Below, one piece after another: positions 44,203 through 59,200 of a DNA stretch of 64,000 nucleotides. Within the stretch, counting starts at the first letter, position 1. Each line of letters starts with the position of its first letter. A program made the translations under genes and the position numbers. Below the pieces are notes generated by a model. That model made no database searches and was not told the DNA's origin. It worked only from the letters and a program-made list of their open reading frames with translations. The DNA is from Pyrocephalus nanus. Its lineage: Eukaryota; Chordata; Aves; Passeriformes; Tyrannidae. The stretch covers positions 9,538,709 to 9,602,708 of the forward strand of contig CM076263.1 in assembly GCA_038380795.1 (NCBI GenBank), read 5' to 3'.

Positions 44203-44229
44203 GGAGGAGGAGGAGGAGGAGGAGGAGGA
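44203..44229 (+). repeat. (GGA)n microsatellite
   Basis: Nine GGA units ending about 95 bases before the TLN1 start codon, just upstream of the acceptor of the start-codon exon. Confidence 0.9.
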
Positions 44230-44323
44230 AGGACCCAGTGCACCAGAGGGCTCAGCAGCCAGAGCTCACCCTTCTGTGTCCTCCAGCAGGTGACGCAGGA
44301 GTGGGGACAGCCCAGCCGCCACC

Positions 44324-47300
44324 ATGGTTGCCCTCTCGCTGAAGATCAGCATCGGCAATGTGGTGAAGACGATGCAGTTCGAGCCCTCCACCATGGTGTA
44401 CGACGCCTGCCGCATGATCCGGGAACGGGTGCCCGAGGCCCAGATGGGACAGCGTAAGTCCGTGGGGGGACTGGCTGCCGTGCCTTTGGCATTTCACTGG
44501 TCTCCCTTCTCTCTTCTGTCTGTGCCTCTCTGGTGCTTTCCCAGAGAAGTGGTGGGGTGGGGGGAGCAAAGACCAAGTCCTCCTGCCTGGTTGGGGTGAG
44601 GGTCTGAGCTTCTCAGGTTCCCTCCTCAACACCCCAGAAGAAATCTGGGGCTTTGGAAGGTAGGAAACGACATTTGGAAGTGAAATATTCCTGAAGCAAC
44701 ATGAGCCTCCTGCCTTTTCTGTCTCTGCTCCTCTGTCCTACTTGCATTCATCACCACTAGCCAGGAATAGGTGTGTTTAAACAGTTGCAAGGCTCGTTAC
44801 AAACATAATTAAGCATTTATGTTAATTTTTCCTTTCTTGGGGGATGTATAGTGTCCATTGGGTCTGTCCCCCACTAGCAGCTCTCTGCGAGACCTGGTGC
44901 TGGTGCTCCAGTACCTTTCTAAGCCTTCTGAGCTCTAGCACTTTCCTGCTGCTGCTGGCTCACGATTAATCCTCTGGCTCATGACGTGACTCACACCCAC
45001 GCGGATGTGACCTGTCCCCATCATGGATGGGGGGGTTGGAGCTCTGGGACACTGTCATGGAGGCTCTCCTGGGTCCCTGCAACCCCCGAAAGCAGCTGTG
45101 CCACCGGGGAGAGACAGCAGAGAGGAGGTCAGGAGTCGTGGGAAGAGGAGGGGAAGCGCAGCGACATCTGGGAGCTGCAAATTCCTTGAGGATGAAAGGA
45201 AATGCCTTCTCGCACCGTGCCCGGCTGGTCATCAGTCCAGCAGACCATGGCTTTCAGTTTCAGAGAGGGACTGGATGTCTGTGGATGCAGGGCTATACTG
45301 GTATTGGAAGGAGCATTGCATTTCCTGCTCCTGGGCATGAGCCAGCCTGTTTATAAAAAAACAGCAAGACTAAAGCCTTAAAGGGAACTTCTTATTCCTG
45401 AGTTTCTTTTCAGTTTCTCACAGCTTTTCTTCTCCTGTTTTCCTTGCAGCTTTTGTTTCTCTTTGTTCTCCTTAAACACTGGCACTCTGGCTCCGTTTTT
45501 GAGCTGCCCTGGTTTTTTGTCGCCTTTGGGCTGGAGGAGCTTCAGTGTAAGTTTCCAGCTCTGCTGTTGCTCTTTCTCAGGAAGTGCCTCTCCCCGCCCA
45601 GCCTATGGATCTGGGGCAAGCTGCTCAGTTTTCAGTGTTTTAGAGTTATCCTATTGGAATTTGCTTTGAAAACAGTTTGGGGTTTTGCTGGTTTTTTTTC
45701 TACTTTAAAAATAAAATGGCAAGCCTCCGTGGTTTTTCTGCTCCCTGTTTAGTAGGATCCTAACGGCAGTGTTAGCCAGGCAGGCGCAGGGCAGCTCAGG
45801 AATTTGTCCCTCCCCAAAGAGAGCTGCCAACAAGATGACGAGTTATAAACATAGCCAACCAAGACAGCCTGCGGCGCAGAGTTGTTGCAGAGGTGGAGAA
45901 GGACCTTTCCAGGGCACAGCCAGGCGTGGCCCTGGCCTCGAGCAGCATAAAAATGCAGTTTGAGCTGAGGTGCCGCTGCCCAGGCTCCAGCAGCAGCACT
46001 TTCACAAGCCCCAAGGGAGCAGAATTTGGTGAACAGCAATTATTCACCACCTCTGACACCCCATCCTCCTTCAGCCTTCTCCTCTACAGAGGAGTCCCAG
46101 CAATTCTAGTACGTCACACCAAAGTTCCATCATTTTAATTGCCCCTCTCTGCATCCTTTCAAACACTTCTGTGTCCTGGGGAGGTGCAGAGCCCTCCACC
46201 ATGAAGTACTCAAGGTGTCAATGGCCTAGATTTTATATACCGGTTCCCAGCACCCTTCCTGAAGATCCAAGACTTTATTACCTTGCTTTCACCACTACTA
46301 CACATTGCACTGAAGATTTTGGAGAGCTGTCAACCACAACTGCAAGCTCTCCCTTCTGTGGTGTCTCTCAGTTCCAAGTTGGGCATTGTGTAGGCACACT
46401 TCAGATGATTTTTTCCATAGATATCTGTGGTAAAACATGCACCTCGGAGCTTGCCTGCCAGCTTTGTTGCCCACTCATTGGGTTTAGGCTCCAGCTTTCA
46501 TAGTGCTGCTGTGTGCTTCATGCACTGGGCTGCACTGATACACATCCCTGGGCGCAGACTGGCACCTTGGTGGCCCTGTCCTGCTCAGGACTCCCCTGGC
46601 AGAGACTTTACCTGTTTTTCAGCTAACGATTTTGGGCTGTTCCTCTCGGATGAAGACCCAAAGAAAGGGATCTGGCTGGAGGCTGGGAAGGCTCTGGACT
46701 ACTACATGCTTCGCAATGGGGTAAGTGTCCATCCCACGTCCTTCCAGCTGGTACCTGCCTTGGCTGCACAGTTGGATGTGTCCACAGTGTGGAGATGGTG
46801 TGGGTGCCTGCCCTGCTGCCTTGCATTGTGTCCTGCAGCGCACTGTGTCCCCCCACAATTGCACTGGGCATTTGGGAGCTGTTGGCATGACAGTGGAATG
46901 TGGGTTCCCTGCACTGGTTCCACCACTGGGAGCTGTGCTCTGCTGTGCCTGCAGGATACCATGGAATACAAGAAGAAGCAGCGGCCCCTGAAGATCCGCA
47001 TGCTGGATGGGACAGTGAAAACAGTGATGGTGGATGACTCCAAAACTGTCACGGACATGCTCATGACAATCTGTGCCCGGATTGGTGAGAAGAGAGGGCA
47101 GCAAACGGGGGGAAGAAGGGAGGTGGGGAGAGATGGCAGCATCTGACAGGCTACTGGAGGAGTGGCAGCAGCTCTGCAGCAGATGGCCTGGCAGCATGGG
47201 TGTCCAAGGGGTGCGTGATGCTGGGGAGGCCACACTGCTCAGCACCCCTGCGTTGCTCTGTGCTTTGTATTTGGCAGCAAAATTATGCTGAGTTTGGTTC

Positions 47301-50229
47301 TCTGCTCTCCTGCAGGCATCACAAACTATGATGAGTACTCGCTTGTTCGGGAGATTATGGAAGAGAAGAAGGAGGAGGTTACTGGCACCCTCAAGAAGGA
47401 CAAGACCCTGCTGCGAGATGAGAAGAAGATGGAGAAGCTCAAGCAGAAGTTGCACACAGATGACGAGTGTAGGTGCCTGGATGTGCTGGGGATGAGGTCA
47501 GCCTGTGCTGAGGGCAGTGGGGAGGGGAACAGGGAACCCCCTGCAAGGGGAAGAGCCAATCAGCAGAGCGGAGAGGACTATAATGAGGGAATGTGTGTGC
47601 ACACCTCCTGGAGTGTCTCCTGCCTGAGGCCCAGGACAGAGGTGTGAGAGCTGATATGCACCAGGCAGGCACCCATTCCTCAGTCCTCATGAGCAGCCCC
47701 AGGGCTGGGATCAGCCCTGCCTCAGGGCCTGTCCCTGCTCATGCCTTGGCATTGCCTGCAGTGAATTGGCTGGACCATGGCCGGACCCTGCGCGAGCAAG
47801 GCATCGATGACAACGAAACACTGCTGCTGCGGCGCAAGTTCTTCTACTCTGACCAGAACGTGGACTCGCGAGATCCTGTGCAGCTCAACCTGCTCTACGT
47901 GCAGGTACAGCTTCCCAGGGCATCTGGCTCCACTGCCAAGTGCCAGCCCCTGGCTGGTGGCTGAAGGTTTTTTGAGGAGCTGCCATGGGGGGTACTTCAG
48001 GATACCCAGTTATTTCCTGGGTAAGAGCTAATGCTGGCAATCCCAGCCCTGCCCTCTGTGTACTCCAGAGCTCTCTAGGGAATCCCATGTCAGCTGTCTG
48101 GTTCACCTGTCTGGTCAGCTTCAGGAGCCATCCTGAAGTCCTGCTGCTGTTTCTCTCCCAGGCTTGATGCTGTTCCCTGTAGGGGACAGCCTGGTTCTAG
48201 ATCTTCCTGTTTTTCAGGGCAACTTCTTTTAAGTCTGGAGAAAAGGTAGTGCTTGGTGTGGAGGGGAGCAATGGCAGGGCTGCGTGGCCGGCCAGCTCAC
48301 AGCAGTATCTTCTATTCCTGCACAGGCTCGTGACGACATCCTGAACGGTTCACACCCTGTCTCCTTTGACAAAGCCTGCGAGTTTGCTGGCCATCAGTGC
48401 CAGATCCAGTTTGGGCCATACAACGAGCAGAAGCACAAGCCAGGCTTTCTGGAGTGAGTGTCCTGAGGAGCCCCTGGGCTTTGTTCTCGAAGAGTCTGGA
48501 GTAGCTTGGCAGTACTCAGCACCACACCTCCCTGTGGGACTCCAGGGGTTTGGTTGCCTCTGGTGCAGCCCTTCTCCTCCTTACAGCACAGTGCCCAAGT
48601 GTGGAGATCCACACCAGCTGCAAGGGGTGCCAGCCCCCCATCCTGCCATCCTGATCCCTCTGGCACCCCTACAGGAACATGCAGCCAGCTCCAGTGGGGA
48701 TCCCTAGCCTACCATATGGCCTGCCCTGATGCCACACAAAGGGCTGCATCCTCAGCACCTCCACCCCACTCTCAGCTAGGGCAGCTCCAAAGACAGCTTT
48801 CATAGCTGTAACAACCTCTCCCAAATCCATTCTGCTTCCAGAATCTTCCAGCTCGTGCCCTGGCAAGGGTTTGTCAGAGGCTTTGGGTTGGATCTCTTCA
48901 CAGTTGAAGACAGACTCTGGCTTTGGGCTCTGCTAATAACAACTGTCTTGGCTGTGTCTTGGCAGGCTCAAGGATTTCCTGCCTAAGGAGTACGTCAAGC
49001 AGAAAGGAGAGCGCAAGATCTTCATGGTAGGTGCAGCAGGGAGGCTGGAAGCTGGGCTTTTTGTTCCTCACTAAAGGCTGAGCCTGCTCCTGTCACAGAA
49101 GGCAGCACATAGCAGTCTGATGGGAGGGAAACAGGAGCAGGAGCTGTAGGTGGGCAGACAAGGCAGATCCTGAGATATACCAGAGATCAGAGGGATGCTG
49201 TAGCAGGGGCAGGGGATGCTCATGGGGCAGGGAGAGCCTGGAAAGGCTGCGGAACGGTGGCACAAACAGGACTATGGATCCTGGTGCAATGTTCTGTCTT
49301 TGCTGTCACAGACCCACAAGAACTGCGGGAACATGAGTGAGATCGAGGCCAAAGTTCGCTATGTGAAACTTGCCCGTTCCCTCAAGACCTACGGGGTCTC
49401 CTTCTTCTTGGTCAAGGTAGGGCAGCAGCCCCCCGGTCCCTCATCCACCAAAATTCCTCCCTCTGTTGTGCCTCCAGCTGCTACCCCTCAAGACACTTTG
49501 CTCCAGTTTTCCTTACATGTCCATTGTCTGCCTCTCCTTCATGCCTTTCACTGTGCAATGTCTTCCTACTCCTTGGTTCATGCTTTTTCTCCTTTCCAAG
49601 CTCCATATGGTGGTTGTCACCATTGGAAAGCATGGCCTTGGGGGTGTTTGGTAGCCACAGCAGGTCTCAAAGGTCTCTGCCTGGATGGATCCATCCTGGG
49701 GTTAGCCCACAGCCCTTGTGTTGTGGCCCACAGGAGAAGATGAAGGGGAAGAACAAGCTGGTGCCACGGCTGCTGGGGATCACCAAGGAATGTGTGATGC
49801 GCGTGGACGAGAAAACCAAGGAAGTGATTCAGGAGTGGAGCCTGACCAACATCAAGCGTTGGGCAGCTTCACCCAAGAGCTTCACCCTGGTAAGGACCAG
49901 CGCTTGGTCCTCCACATTCCCTCCCTGTTGGTGCCCCCATGGGGGGCCACTCTCACTTAACCCCTCTCTCGGGTGTTGCCCCACAGTGGCACAGCCCTGC
50001 CGTCCTCTGGGACCTCTCCCAGCTCTTGTTCCGGAGGCTGGCACTCGGGTGCTTAGCGCATACCAGAGGGGCTCAGGGTGGCTGCCAGTGCTCTGCTCCG
50101 GTGCTACCCTGTGCCCTGCTGTTGCAGGATTTTGGAGATTACCAGGATGGTTACTACTCAGTGCAGACGACGGAGGGGGAACAGATCGCCCAGCTGATTG
50201 CTGGCTACATAGATATCATCCTGAAAAAG
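44324..50229 (+). other. TLN1: Talin head (FERM) exons, residues 1-402
   Basis: The first ten coding exons encode the four-part FERM head. F0-F1 includes DFGLFLSDEDPKKGIWLEAG and KVRY-type lysines later in F2-F3. The F3 (PTB-like) integrin-binding site NIKRWAASPKSFTL places R358 and W359 at exactly the mammalian residue numbers, so no head indels have accumulated. LLRRKFFYSDQNVDSRDP marks the end of F1. Confidence 0.9.
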
Positions 50230-53200
50230 GTGAGGCTGTGCTGAGGAGGGCACTGGTAACTGGCGAGTGGTACAAGGTCCCCCTTCCAGCTGCTTCCAGA
50301 CAGCCACTGGCACATGGTACTGCTGGAAGAGCTGGAGATAGGGCAGGGGAGCCCTGCAGCTCTGGTACAGTGTCTGGGCTGCAGGAGAAGGGGAAGGTTC
50401 AGAGGTACGTGCTATCTGACACACCTTCTCTTTCCCTCCACAGAAAAAGAGCAAAGACCACTTTGGACTGGAGGGGGATGAGGAGTCCACCATGCTGGAA
50501 GACACTGTGTCTCCAAAGAAGTAAGTCTTCTTTCCAGGAGCAAGGTAGTTGCCAAGAAAAAATTGAATGGAGAGCAGGCTCCAGCCAAACTTGCAATACA
50601 GCATATCTAGAAGAGGAGCTACTAGTCCTTTGGTGCCAGCTCTCCCACCGAGCCTGGTTCTGTGCCCGTGAGCATTGCTTCACCAGGTATTTCCTTCCAT
50701 TTCAGACCAACAGTCGTGCAGCAGCAGTTTAACCGTGTAGGCAAGGCGGAGCTGGGCTCAGTGGCCCTGCCAGCCATCATGCGGACAGGGGCTGGAGGGC
50801 CAGAAAACTTCCAGGTGGGCACAATGCCACAGCCTCAACTGCAAATCACCAGTGGCCAGATGCACCGAGGGCACATGCCTCCGCTGGTAAGCTCTCCCAG
50901 TGCTCACAGAGGACACAAACTCTCAGAGGTGCCTCTTGGGCTCACGTAGACCCATTCATTTGGGTCCATGGCCAGGCACTGTCTTTCTGGGAGGGGAAGG
51001 GACTCTGTGCTGCTGGTATCATGGGCTTACTGGCCTGACTGAATTGGTGTACTTATGCACCCTCTCTGCAAACTTGAGCTACACCTCAGCATTTTCCCCT
51101 GACTGGCAGCTGCGGCCTCTCCTTCAGATTGTGCCTGGAGAACCCCACTAGTGCTGTGGTTTGCAGCAGAGTCCAGGTGGTTAACTGTGAGACTTGCTTG
51201 TACCTTTGGTGGGGTGTGGCATTTCCCAGTGGGAGTTGCAGAGTGAGTCCCCCTTCTTGCTAAGTGTGTGGAGACCTACCTAGAGCACTGTCATCAAGGG
51301 CGTGTTGCAGGGGAGCAAATTATTTAGGCCTAGATTTCCAGCCTTCAGCATACCTCTGTCTGTCTCTGTGTTTGCAGACCTCAGCCCAGCAAGCCCTGAC
51401 TGGCACCATCAACTCAAGCATGCAGGCTGTGCATGCAGCCCAGGCCACTCTGGATGACTTCGAGACCTTGCCGCCCCTCGGGCAGGATGCTGTGAGTGCC
51501 GGGTGGACGCAGTGTGCTGGGGGTGGACCTTGCTGGAGGCTGTTAGGTGGGCTGGGTGAGGCTGGTCACATTCCCAGGAGAAGTGTCAGCAGCTCCTGGA
51601 AGATCTGCTGGCTGAACAGAGATGGCGTCACCAGATATGGGCGCTGAAGGAGAAAATGAGACTGCACACACAGAGTTTGATTTTGGAACTTGTCCCCCGA
51701 CACTTTTCGGCATTCCCCTTTAATTCATATTCTCTTGTAAACAGCACCTGGAGTCTCAGTTAACCGGAATTCACAGGATCATTGCAAACCAGTGCCTTGA
51801 TCCCACGCGTTCACACTCGCGTCAAGTTGTGGCTGCGTTCAGCCACGAGAGAAAATCACACAGGTCTCATGCAGCCTAATTAAAGTGGTTTTCCACTTTG
51901 AGACATAGTGTTCTCTCTCACTCAAAGCACTTAGCCAAGACCAATCCTCCTTTTTGATTCTGATTAACTAAATGCAGCTGCAGAGTGACTGAGCTTGTCC
52001 CACCCTGTGGGCAGATATGGAAGGGACATTCGGCCATGTTGCTTGGTCAGAATGGACTGGAGAGTTTTGGGTGGTCATGGGTCTTCCTTTTCCTTATATC
52101 CTCTTCTCTGTGTTTCTCTGTTTGAGCATGTGTGCTACTACCCACCACCTCTGCCACCATCTCCTGATCTTGTTCTCTCCATTTCAGGCATCCAAAGCTT
52201 GGCGTAAAAACAAAATGGATGAGTCTAAGCACGAGATCCATTCCCAAGTGGATGCTATCACCGCTGGCACAGCCTCGGTGGTCAACCTCACTGCAGGTAT
52301 GTGGAGGGTTGAAGAGGGATGCCCCAGTTCTGGAGAAAGCTTTCCTGTCTGGTTGAAGGACTGGGTTCCTGCACTCTGTCACAGACTGGAGGTGCCAGCC
52401 TGCCCCACCTAGAAATAAATCAGCCCCAAAGGCTGCTAATGGCTCTGTAGAGGTGGCCATCCCCCACAGCTCACCTGACTTTTAGACCCCTGCCTGTGCT
52501 CAGCCCAGTCCTTCCTCCCAGCCCTTAGCTGACCAGCCATGATCTGGACCAGGAGCATGTTATCCAGTCCATGCCATGGCTCGAGGCACAGCCATGGCAC
52601 AGTGCAGCTCCCTTTCCCTGGGCTCTCCTGCCAAATCTCAGCTGATGTGACAACCTTTCAGGCTCAGGAGCCAGAGGATCTGTCCCCCTGCTCCCAGAAA
52701 GGAAAACCACATCAGTGACAGGTGTGTGGATGCTCTTGGAGCATCACTTGGAGCACATCTCATCTTGTCTCTTTCCTGTGCAGGGGATCCAGCAGACACA
52801 GACTATACTGCCGTGGGCTGTGCCGTCACCACCATTTCTTCCAACCTGACTGAGATGTCCAAGGGCGTGAAGCTGCTGGCTGCGCTGATGGAAGACGAGG
52901 GAGGGAATGGGCGGCAGCTTCTGCAGGCAGCCAAAAACCTGGCCAGCGCCGTCTCAGACCTGCTGAAAACAGCGCAGCCTGCCAGTGCTGAGGTGGGGGG
53001 CAGGAGGGGCTGTGGATCAAGAGGAAGGGGGAAGCTGAGGGGAACCATTGAATGGGGTTTTAGGGTTTGCTCACGGGCCCAGTGTTGATTATGCCTTGTT
53101 CCTTACAGCCTCGCCAGAATCTCCTGCAGGCTGCTGGCCTCGTGGGCCAGACCAGCGGAGAGCTGCTGCAGCAGATCGGGGAGAGCGACACCGACCCCCG

Positions 53201-56200
53201 GTTTCAGGTGAGTGCACCCAGCAGAAACCAGGGACACTCGTTCCCTAAAACCATCAGCCTTTGCACAGGACCTGGCAGGAGACCTCTGGGTCGAAGCGTG
53301 TTTGGTACCAGTACTTTGTGGGGGAGGGGACAGGCCGTTGCCCATCTCTGTCCCTAGTTGCCACTGTGATATAACGCCTCTTATCTTGTGGATTCCCATG
53401 TAGATCCCAGAAAGCCGGTGTACTTGGATCCTACCTACCTCTGAACCAAAGACGGTAAAACAGGGCTGTAGGCATGGGCTTGATCGTCCCTGCCGTCTCC
53501 AACATGAGGGGTGCTCCTCTGGGAACTGTCATCTGAACTCTTTGGAGAAGGGCTCTTGAAAAATTCTGCTTTCCTGGTGATTGGCTCTCAGAAGTCCATA
53601 CATTCGGGTCGCTGCTTGGACAAGTGCTGCTCTGGGAGTCCTCCCTTGCAGCTCCTGCCCGCTGCTCCCTGCCTGCCTGTGGGAGCAGCCTGCCTGCTGC
53701 CCCCGTCAGAGGCCCAGGATGGCTGGAGCCTTGTGGGGAGGTTTTAGATGAGCTGACTTCCAGCTGGCTGGCTTTCCCACGACTGCTCCTTCCAGCACAA
53801 GGGACGTTAGCACACTGTAGTGGGCAGGAGGATCCAGCCTTAGTATAGTTCAAAACAGACTCCAGAAAGAAGGGGTTTCTGTTCGTGGCAGCCACGCAGC
53901 CTCGACATGAGCAGAAAGGCCTTGACAAATATCCAAGGGGAGCAGAAAAGCTAGCACCAGAGCAGGAAGCCATGCTTGACCAGGCAGCAGTGCCAGGACA
54001 AAGCATTCCCAAGGGGCAGATTTAGGACCTGGAAGACAATTTGCAGTCATACAGCAGTATGTTCTGCTTCACAGCTGCCAGACCCGAGTGTATCTACTTC
54101 CCTCCTTGGGCTCAGATGCAGTGGTGTGGGGACTCTGAAAATGGTTGCATGCACTCTCTGGTCTTTCCTCCTGTCTCAAAAGGTGGTGGATTGTAGTGGG
54201 AGTGGTCTTGGCTTGCGGGAGGCAAGGGGATGCTGTGACACTGGTTTGGTGGCCAGAGGTTTCCCTGTCATGGGCTGTGGGGCCACTCGCTGTGAGCACA
54301 CACACACCAGGAGGTTGGCAGCAGGCAGAGAGCCCTGCTCTACTAAGGTCTTTGCCCCAAGCCTTTGATGTTTAGCACTAATGCTGCCAGTTTTCACTGG
54401 CAACATGCAGCAGGGGCTAATCCTGAGGGCTGAAGCATCCTGTCACGTCTGGTGCCCTGCAGGGAAGCAGTTTGCTGTGTTGGTCGCTGCGTGTTGTGTG
54501 CTGGCAGGGTGGCCTTGTGGCTTTCCTGCCACCCTGGGGAGAGGAGCCCGGTTGCCTTGTCATATACCTCTTTTTAGCCTCCGGAATAACAGCAGAGATG
54601 TAGCCCATGAACCAACAAGGTAGAATAGAAAATACCTGGCGTTTCTGCAGTGCAGGTGATCAGTGTGGGAGCATCTCCTGCGTACCTCTTGCTGGTGTGA
54701 TGAGCCAAGAGGATGAGCCTGTAGGCTGGCAGCTGCCCCAGTGTGGCTGTGCCATGGTTGGCTTGCACCTGCCATTTGGCTGGAAGGGTTTGCCATTTTT
54801 TTGCTGTGTTCAGATGTTTGCAAATCCAGGCAGTCCAGCAGTACAGTCATGGCTGCCTGGGGCGTGGGTGTTGGGATGATGCTGAGCATTGCCCAAGCTG
54901 CTGTGAGTGGCCTTCATGGCAGTGCAGGCTGCATCCTAGAGCTGGGCTACACCCTCGCTGCCAGCTGTAGGACACAGAAGAGATGGGGTCAAGGTGTTGC
55001 CAGGTATTCGGTGCTGCTGGTGCTGGGACAGAGTGGATGAAGGGCCCCCAAGAGCTCACATTTCCCCTTTGAATATTTCACGAGAGCCCTGCAGACGTTT
55101 GTGGCTGTTCCCACTGCTGTGGCTGCCTCGCTGACCCTTTCTGTCCCCTCCCAGGACATGCTTATGCAGCTGGCGAAGGCAGTGGCCAGTGCTGCTGCTA
55201 CACTAGTGCTCAAAGCCAAGAACGTGGCCCAGAAGACGGAAGACGCAGCACTGCAGACACAGGTGATCGCTGCGGCCACCCAGTGCGCCCTCTCCACCTC
55301 CCAGCTCGTGGCCTGCACCAAGGTAAGCAGCAAGGTTAACCCTTGCCTCAGCGTGGCTGCAAGCTTCTCCTGGCAGGGGGGGCAGCTTCATAGTGGGCTC
55401 CTAGGTGTGCCGGAACCACATGTCCTAAGGCAGGACGCTGGGAGTCTGGCACAGGGAGTGTGGGCTGCCTCTGACTGGGTCCCTGCCAGTGTGCCCAAGC
55501 AAGGAGTACCCTCTTTGGAGGAGCAGAAGTTTGGGATAGCTGTCTCTGCACAGCCCCTACAAGGAGCCTACCACGCTTGCTGCCCAACCTTTCTCCTCCC
55601 TTCTAGGTTGTGGCTCCCACAATCAGTTCCCCAGTCTGCCAGGAGCAACTGATCGAGGCTGGCAAGTTGGTGGCCAAGTCGGCTGAGGGCTGCGTTGAGG
55701 CCTCCAAGGCGGCCACCAGTGATGACCAGCTCCTGAAGCAGGTGGGGGTGGCAGCCACAGCTGTCACCCAGGCCCTCAATGACCTGCTGCAGCACATCAA
55801 GCAGCACGCCTTGGGCGGGCAGCCCATTGGGCGCTACGACCAGGCCACTGACACCATCCTCAACGTCACCGAGAACATATTCAGCTCCATGGGCGATGCA
55901 GGTGAGAGCAGCTGATGGCAGCCACAGTCGACCACGGTGAATACTGAAGTACTGGGGAGCCCTCGGGGCTTGCTAATGGGCCACACTTCCATTCTGTTCC
56001 AGGGGAGATGGTGCGTCAGGCTCGTATTCTGGCCCAGGCCACCTCTGACCTTGTCAATGCCATCAAAGCCGATGCTGAGGGAGAGACTGACTTGGAGAAT
56101 TCACGCAAGCTTCTGAGTGCAGCCAAGATCCTGGCTGATGCCACTGCCAAGATGGTGGAGGCTGCAAAGGTCAGTGCATGGGGGATGGTGGATGCTGGCT

Positions 56201-59200
56201 TTGGCCCCCAGCCCTGTCCAACACTGTTAGCTTAGTGCTGGGGAGGGGATGAGCAGCCCCTGGGTGGGGCAGCAGTTCTCAGAGTAAGGGACCTCTGTGG
56301 TGGGATGGGCTCATCCCGGAGCTGTGGGTGGTAGCAGAGGAGCTATTCCCAGTCCTGTGCTGGGCTGTACCAGAGAGGCTTTGGGTAATCTCCCCGGCAC
56401 TGTAAGCAGCTGGGCTACCTTGTGGGGAACTCCATGGCATCAGGCCAGAGCAGGTGCTGCTTCAGGAGGACAAGGGACTCCATGGTCCCTGCGAGGTGTG
56501 ATGGGTTTTCTGCTCTCTCCAGGGAGCTGCAGCCCACCCTGATAGTGAGGAGCAGCAGCAGCGGCTGCGCGAGGCAGCAGAGGGGCTGCGCATGGCCACC
56601 AACGCCGCAGCCCAGAACGCCATCAAGAAGAAGCTCGTACACAAGCTGGAGGTGAGGTGCTGGGAAAGGCTTTGCAGAGGCCAAACAGGCACGGTCAGTG
56701 AGCAAGGCTTGACCAGGAGCCCCCACATCCCTGCATTTTCCAGCAGTGTTGCTTTGGGGCTCTGGGCATCAAGGGTGCTGGGGATGCTCCAGTGTCACAG
56801 ATATAGGCACGGGAGAAGTTATTTAGGGTGGCTGGGCCCTGGTGCATGGGGAGTGACTCGAGACAGACTGTCCTGCCACCAGTGTTAACTCGTGCCTCCC
56901 TGTGCCAGCACGCAGCCAAGCAGGCCGCCGCCTCCGCCACCCAGACCATCGCTGCCGCACAGCACGCCTCCTCCTCCAACAAGAACCCTGCTGCACAGCA
57001 GCAGCTGGTGCAGAGCTGCAAGGTAAGAGCCTGGACCTGGGCCTGGCATCTCCTATGCTCCTTCTCCCCCATCCCATCTCCCATCAGCCATGCTGGGCTT
57101 CACGTTCAGCCACAGTGGGCAGAGGACCTTGGGGTCCTCACTCAGGTCCCCCAGGAGCCATGGGGGAGGGTCTTTTGACTGCTGATCTGGGGTTGGATTC
57201 ATCTCCTCTTGACCATGGTTCTTCAGTGACTGTTTTTCCCTGGCAGGTGGTGGCAGAGCAGATCCCAATGCTGGTGCAGGGTGTGCGAGGAAGCCAGTCC
57301 CAGCCGGACAGCCCCAGCGCCCAGCTGGCTCTCATTGCTGCCAGCCAGAACTTCCTGCAGGTACCCGCACTGCCCAGAGCCTCCCATGCCAGCTCTGGCA
57401 TTACAGCTTTCTTACCATGCCTGGATCTCCTAAGATATTGGAAGACCTTCTGTATGTGTTCAACTGACATGCTGTATGTTCATCCCCTTCTCACTGCTTT
57501 TTGTTTTGGCCTGACAGCCTGGTGGGAAGATGGTAGCTGCAGCCAAGGCCACCGTCCCCACCATCACGGACCAAGCCTCTGCGATGCAGCTCAGCCAGTG
57601 TGCCAAGAACTTGGCTGCAGCTCTGGCTGAGCTCCGCACAGCCGCCCAGAAGGTGAGAGGCTGGGTCCCATCCCACAGCAGGAGAGTGCAGCTGGCTGTG
57701 CAGAGCAGGAGAGGGCAGTGGGGACAGCCTGGTGGCAGGTCATGATACCTGCTGAAGCCAGGTGGGCTCAGTGATCACCTGCTCACCTTCCCTTCTGCCC
57801 CGTCACAGGCTCAGGAGGCGTGTGGACCTCTGGAGATAGACTCTGCACTGGGTCTGGTGCAGAGCCTGGAGAGGGACTTGCAGGAAGCCAAGGCAGCTGC
57901 CCGTGATGGCAAGCTCAAACCTCTGCCAGGAGAGACGGTGAGGGCACAGGAAAGGGTGGCTCAGGGTGATGCAGGCTGGACTCTGGGGCAGGGGAGTCAC
58001 CAAAAGGTGCAGCTCACCAACATGTCCCAACTCATCCCCCTGCAGATGGAGAAATGTGCCCAGGACCTGGGGAACAGCACCAAAGCCGTCAGCTCAGCCA
58101 TCGCTCACCTCCTGGGAGAGGTGGCCCAGGGCAATGAGAACTACACAGGTACTCGCCTCTGCAGTAGGGCTGGGAGAGGGGGCACTGAGCTGATGGGCAC
58201 TGACCTCTCCATCCTCGCAGGAATTGCTGCCCGGGAAGTGGCCCAGGCCCTGCGCTCGCTCAGCCAGGCTGCCCGTGGTGTGGCCGCCAACACCTCAGAC
58301 CCGCAGGCACAGAATGCCATGCTGGAGTGTGCCAGCGACGTCATGGATAAAGCCAACAACCTCATCGAGGAGGCGCGGAAAGCAGTGGCCAAGCCTGGTG
58401 ACCCAGAGAGCCAGCAGCGCCTGGCCCAGGTAGGCAGAGCGTACCCAGGAGGGTACCCCAATGTGACCTGTTAGGCCATGGGAAGGGCATGAGGTTGGCT
58501 GGGAGATGGTGACCACTCTTTGCGTCTCTGCAGGTGGCCAAGGCAGTGTCACAGGCTCTGAATCGCTGCGTTAACTGCCTGCCAGGGCAGCGAGACGTGG
58601 ATGCTGCCATCCGCATGGTGGGAGAGGCCAGCAAGAGGCTGCTCGCGGATTCGGTGAGCCAAAGGGGGGAAGTCTTGTGATGCGAGGCAGTCTAACTGCA
58701 TCAGATTCCTCTAAGCATATCCCCAAGCACATGCCTTATTTTCATCCTCCACCTCCATTCACCTTGCTACCTCTCCTAACCCTTTACCTCCTTCCAGTTC
58801 CCTCCCAGCACCAAGAGCTTCCAGGAGGCGCAGAGCCAGCTGAACCGGGCAGCTGCGGGGCTCAACCAGTCCGCCAACGAGCTGGTGCAGGCATCACGTG
58901 GCACCCCTCAAGACCTGGCCAAGTCGTCTGGCAAATTTGGGCAGGACTTCAATGAATTCCTGCAGGCAGGAGTGGAGATGGCCGGCCAGTCCCCGGTGAG
59001 AGTATATGCCTGTTGGGGTGTCCTGAGTATAATGAGAGGTTTGGGATGCCTGAGGAGGTGGCTGACCACAGGCAGGGTGGCCAGACAGTGGTACTTAGGG
59101 TGGCTGTGGCCAACACAGTTGGTGGGATGGGGTCTGGAGCGGTGCAAAACCACAGCAGTAGGAAGAAGGTGGCTTGAGTTAGTTCAGTGAGAATTGCTGT

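Larger units (their letters stand above)
38187..44286 (+). other. TLN1: TLN1 first intron (inferred), about 6.1 kb
   Basis: No coding exon of any gene was recognised between the CpG island and the TLN1 start-codon exon. The stretch contains a poly-A/poly-T pair, a CR1 fragment and ordinary sequence. Intron status depends on the inferred non-coding first exon. Confidence 0.5.
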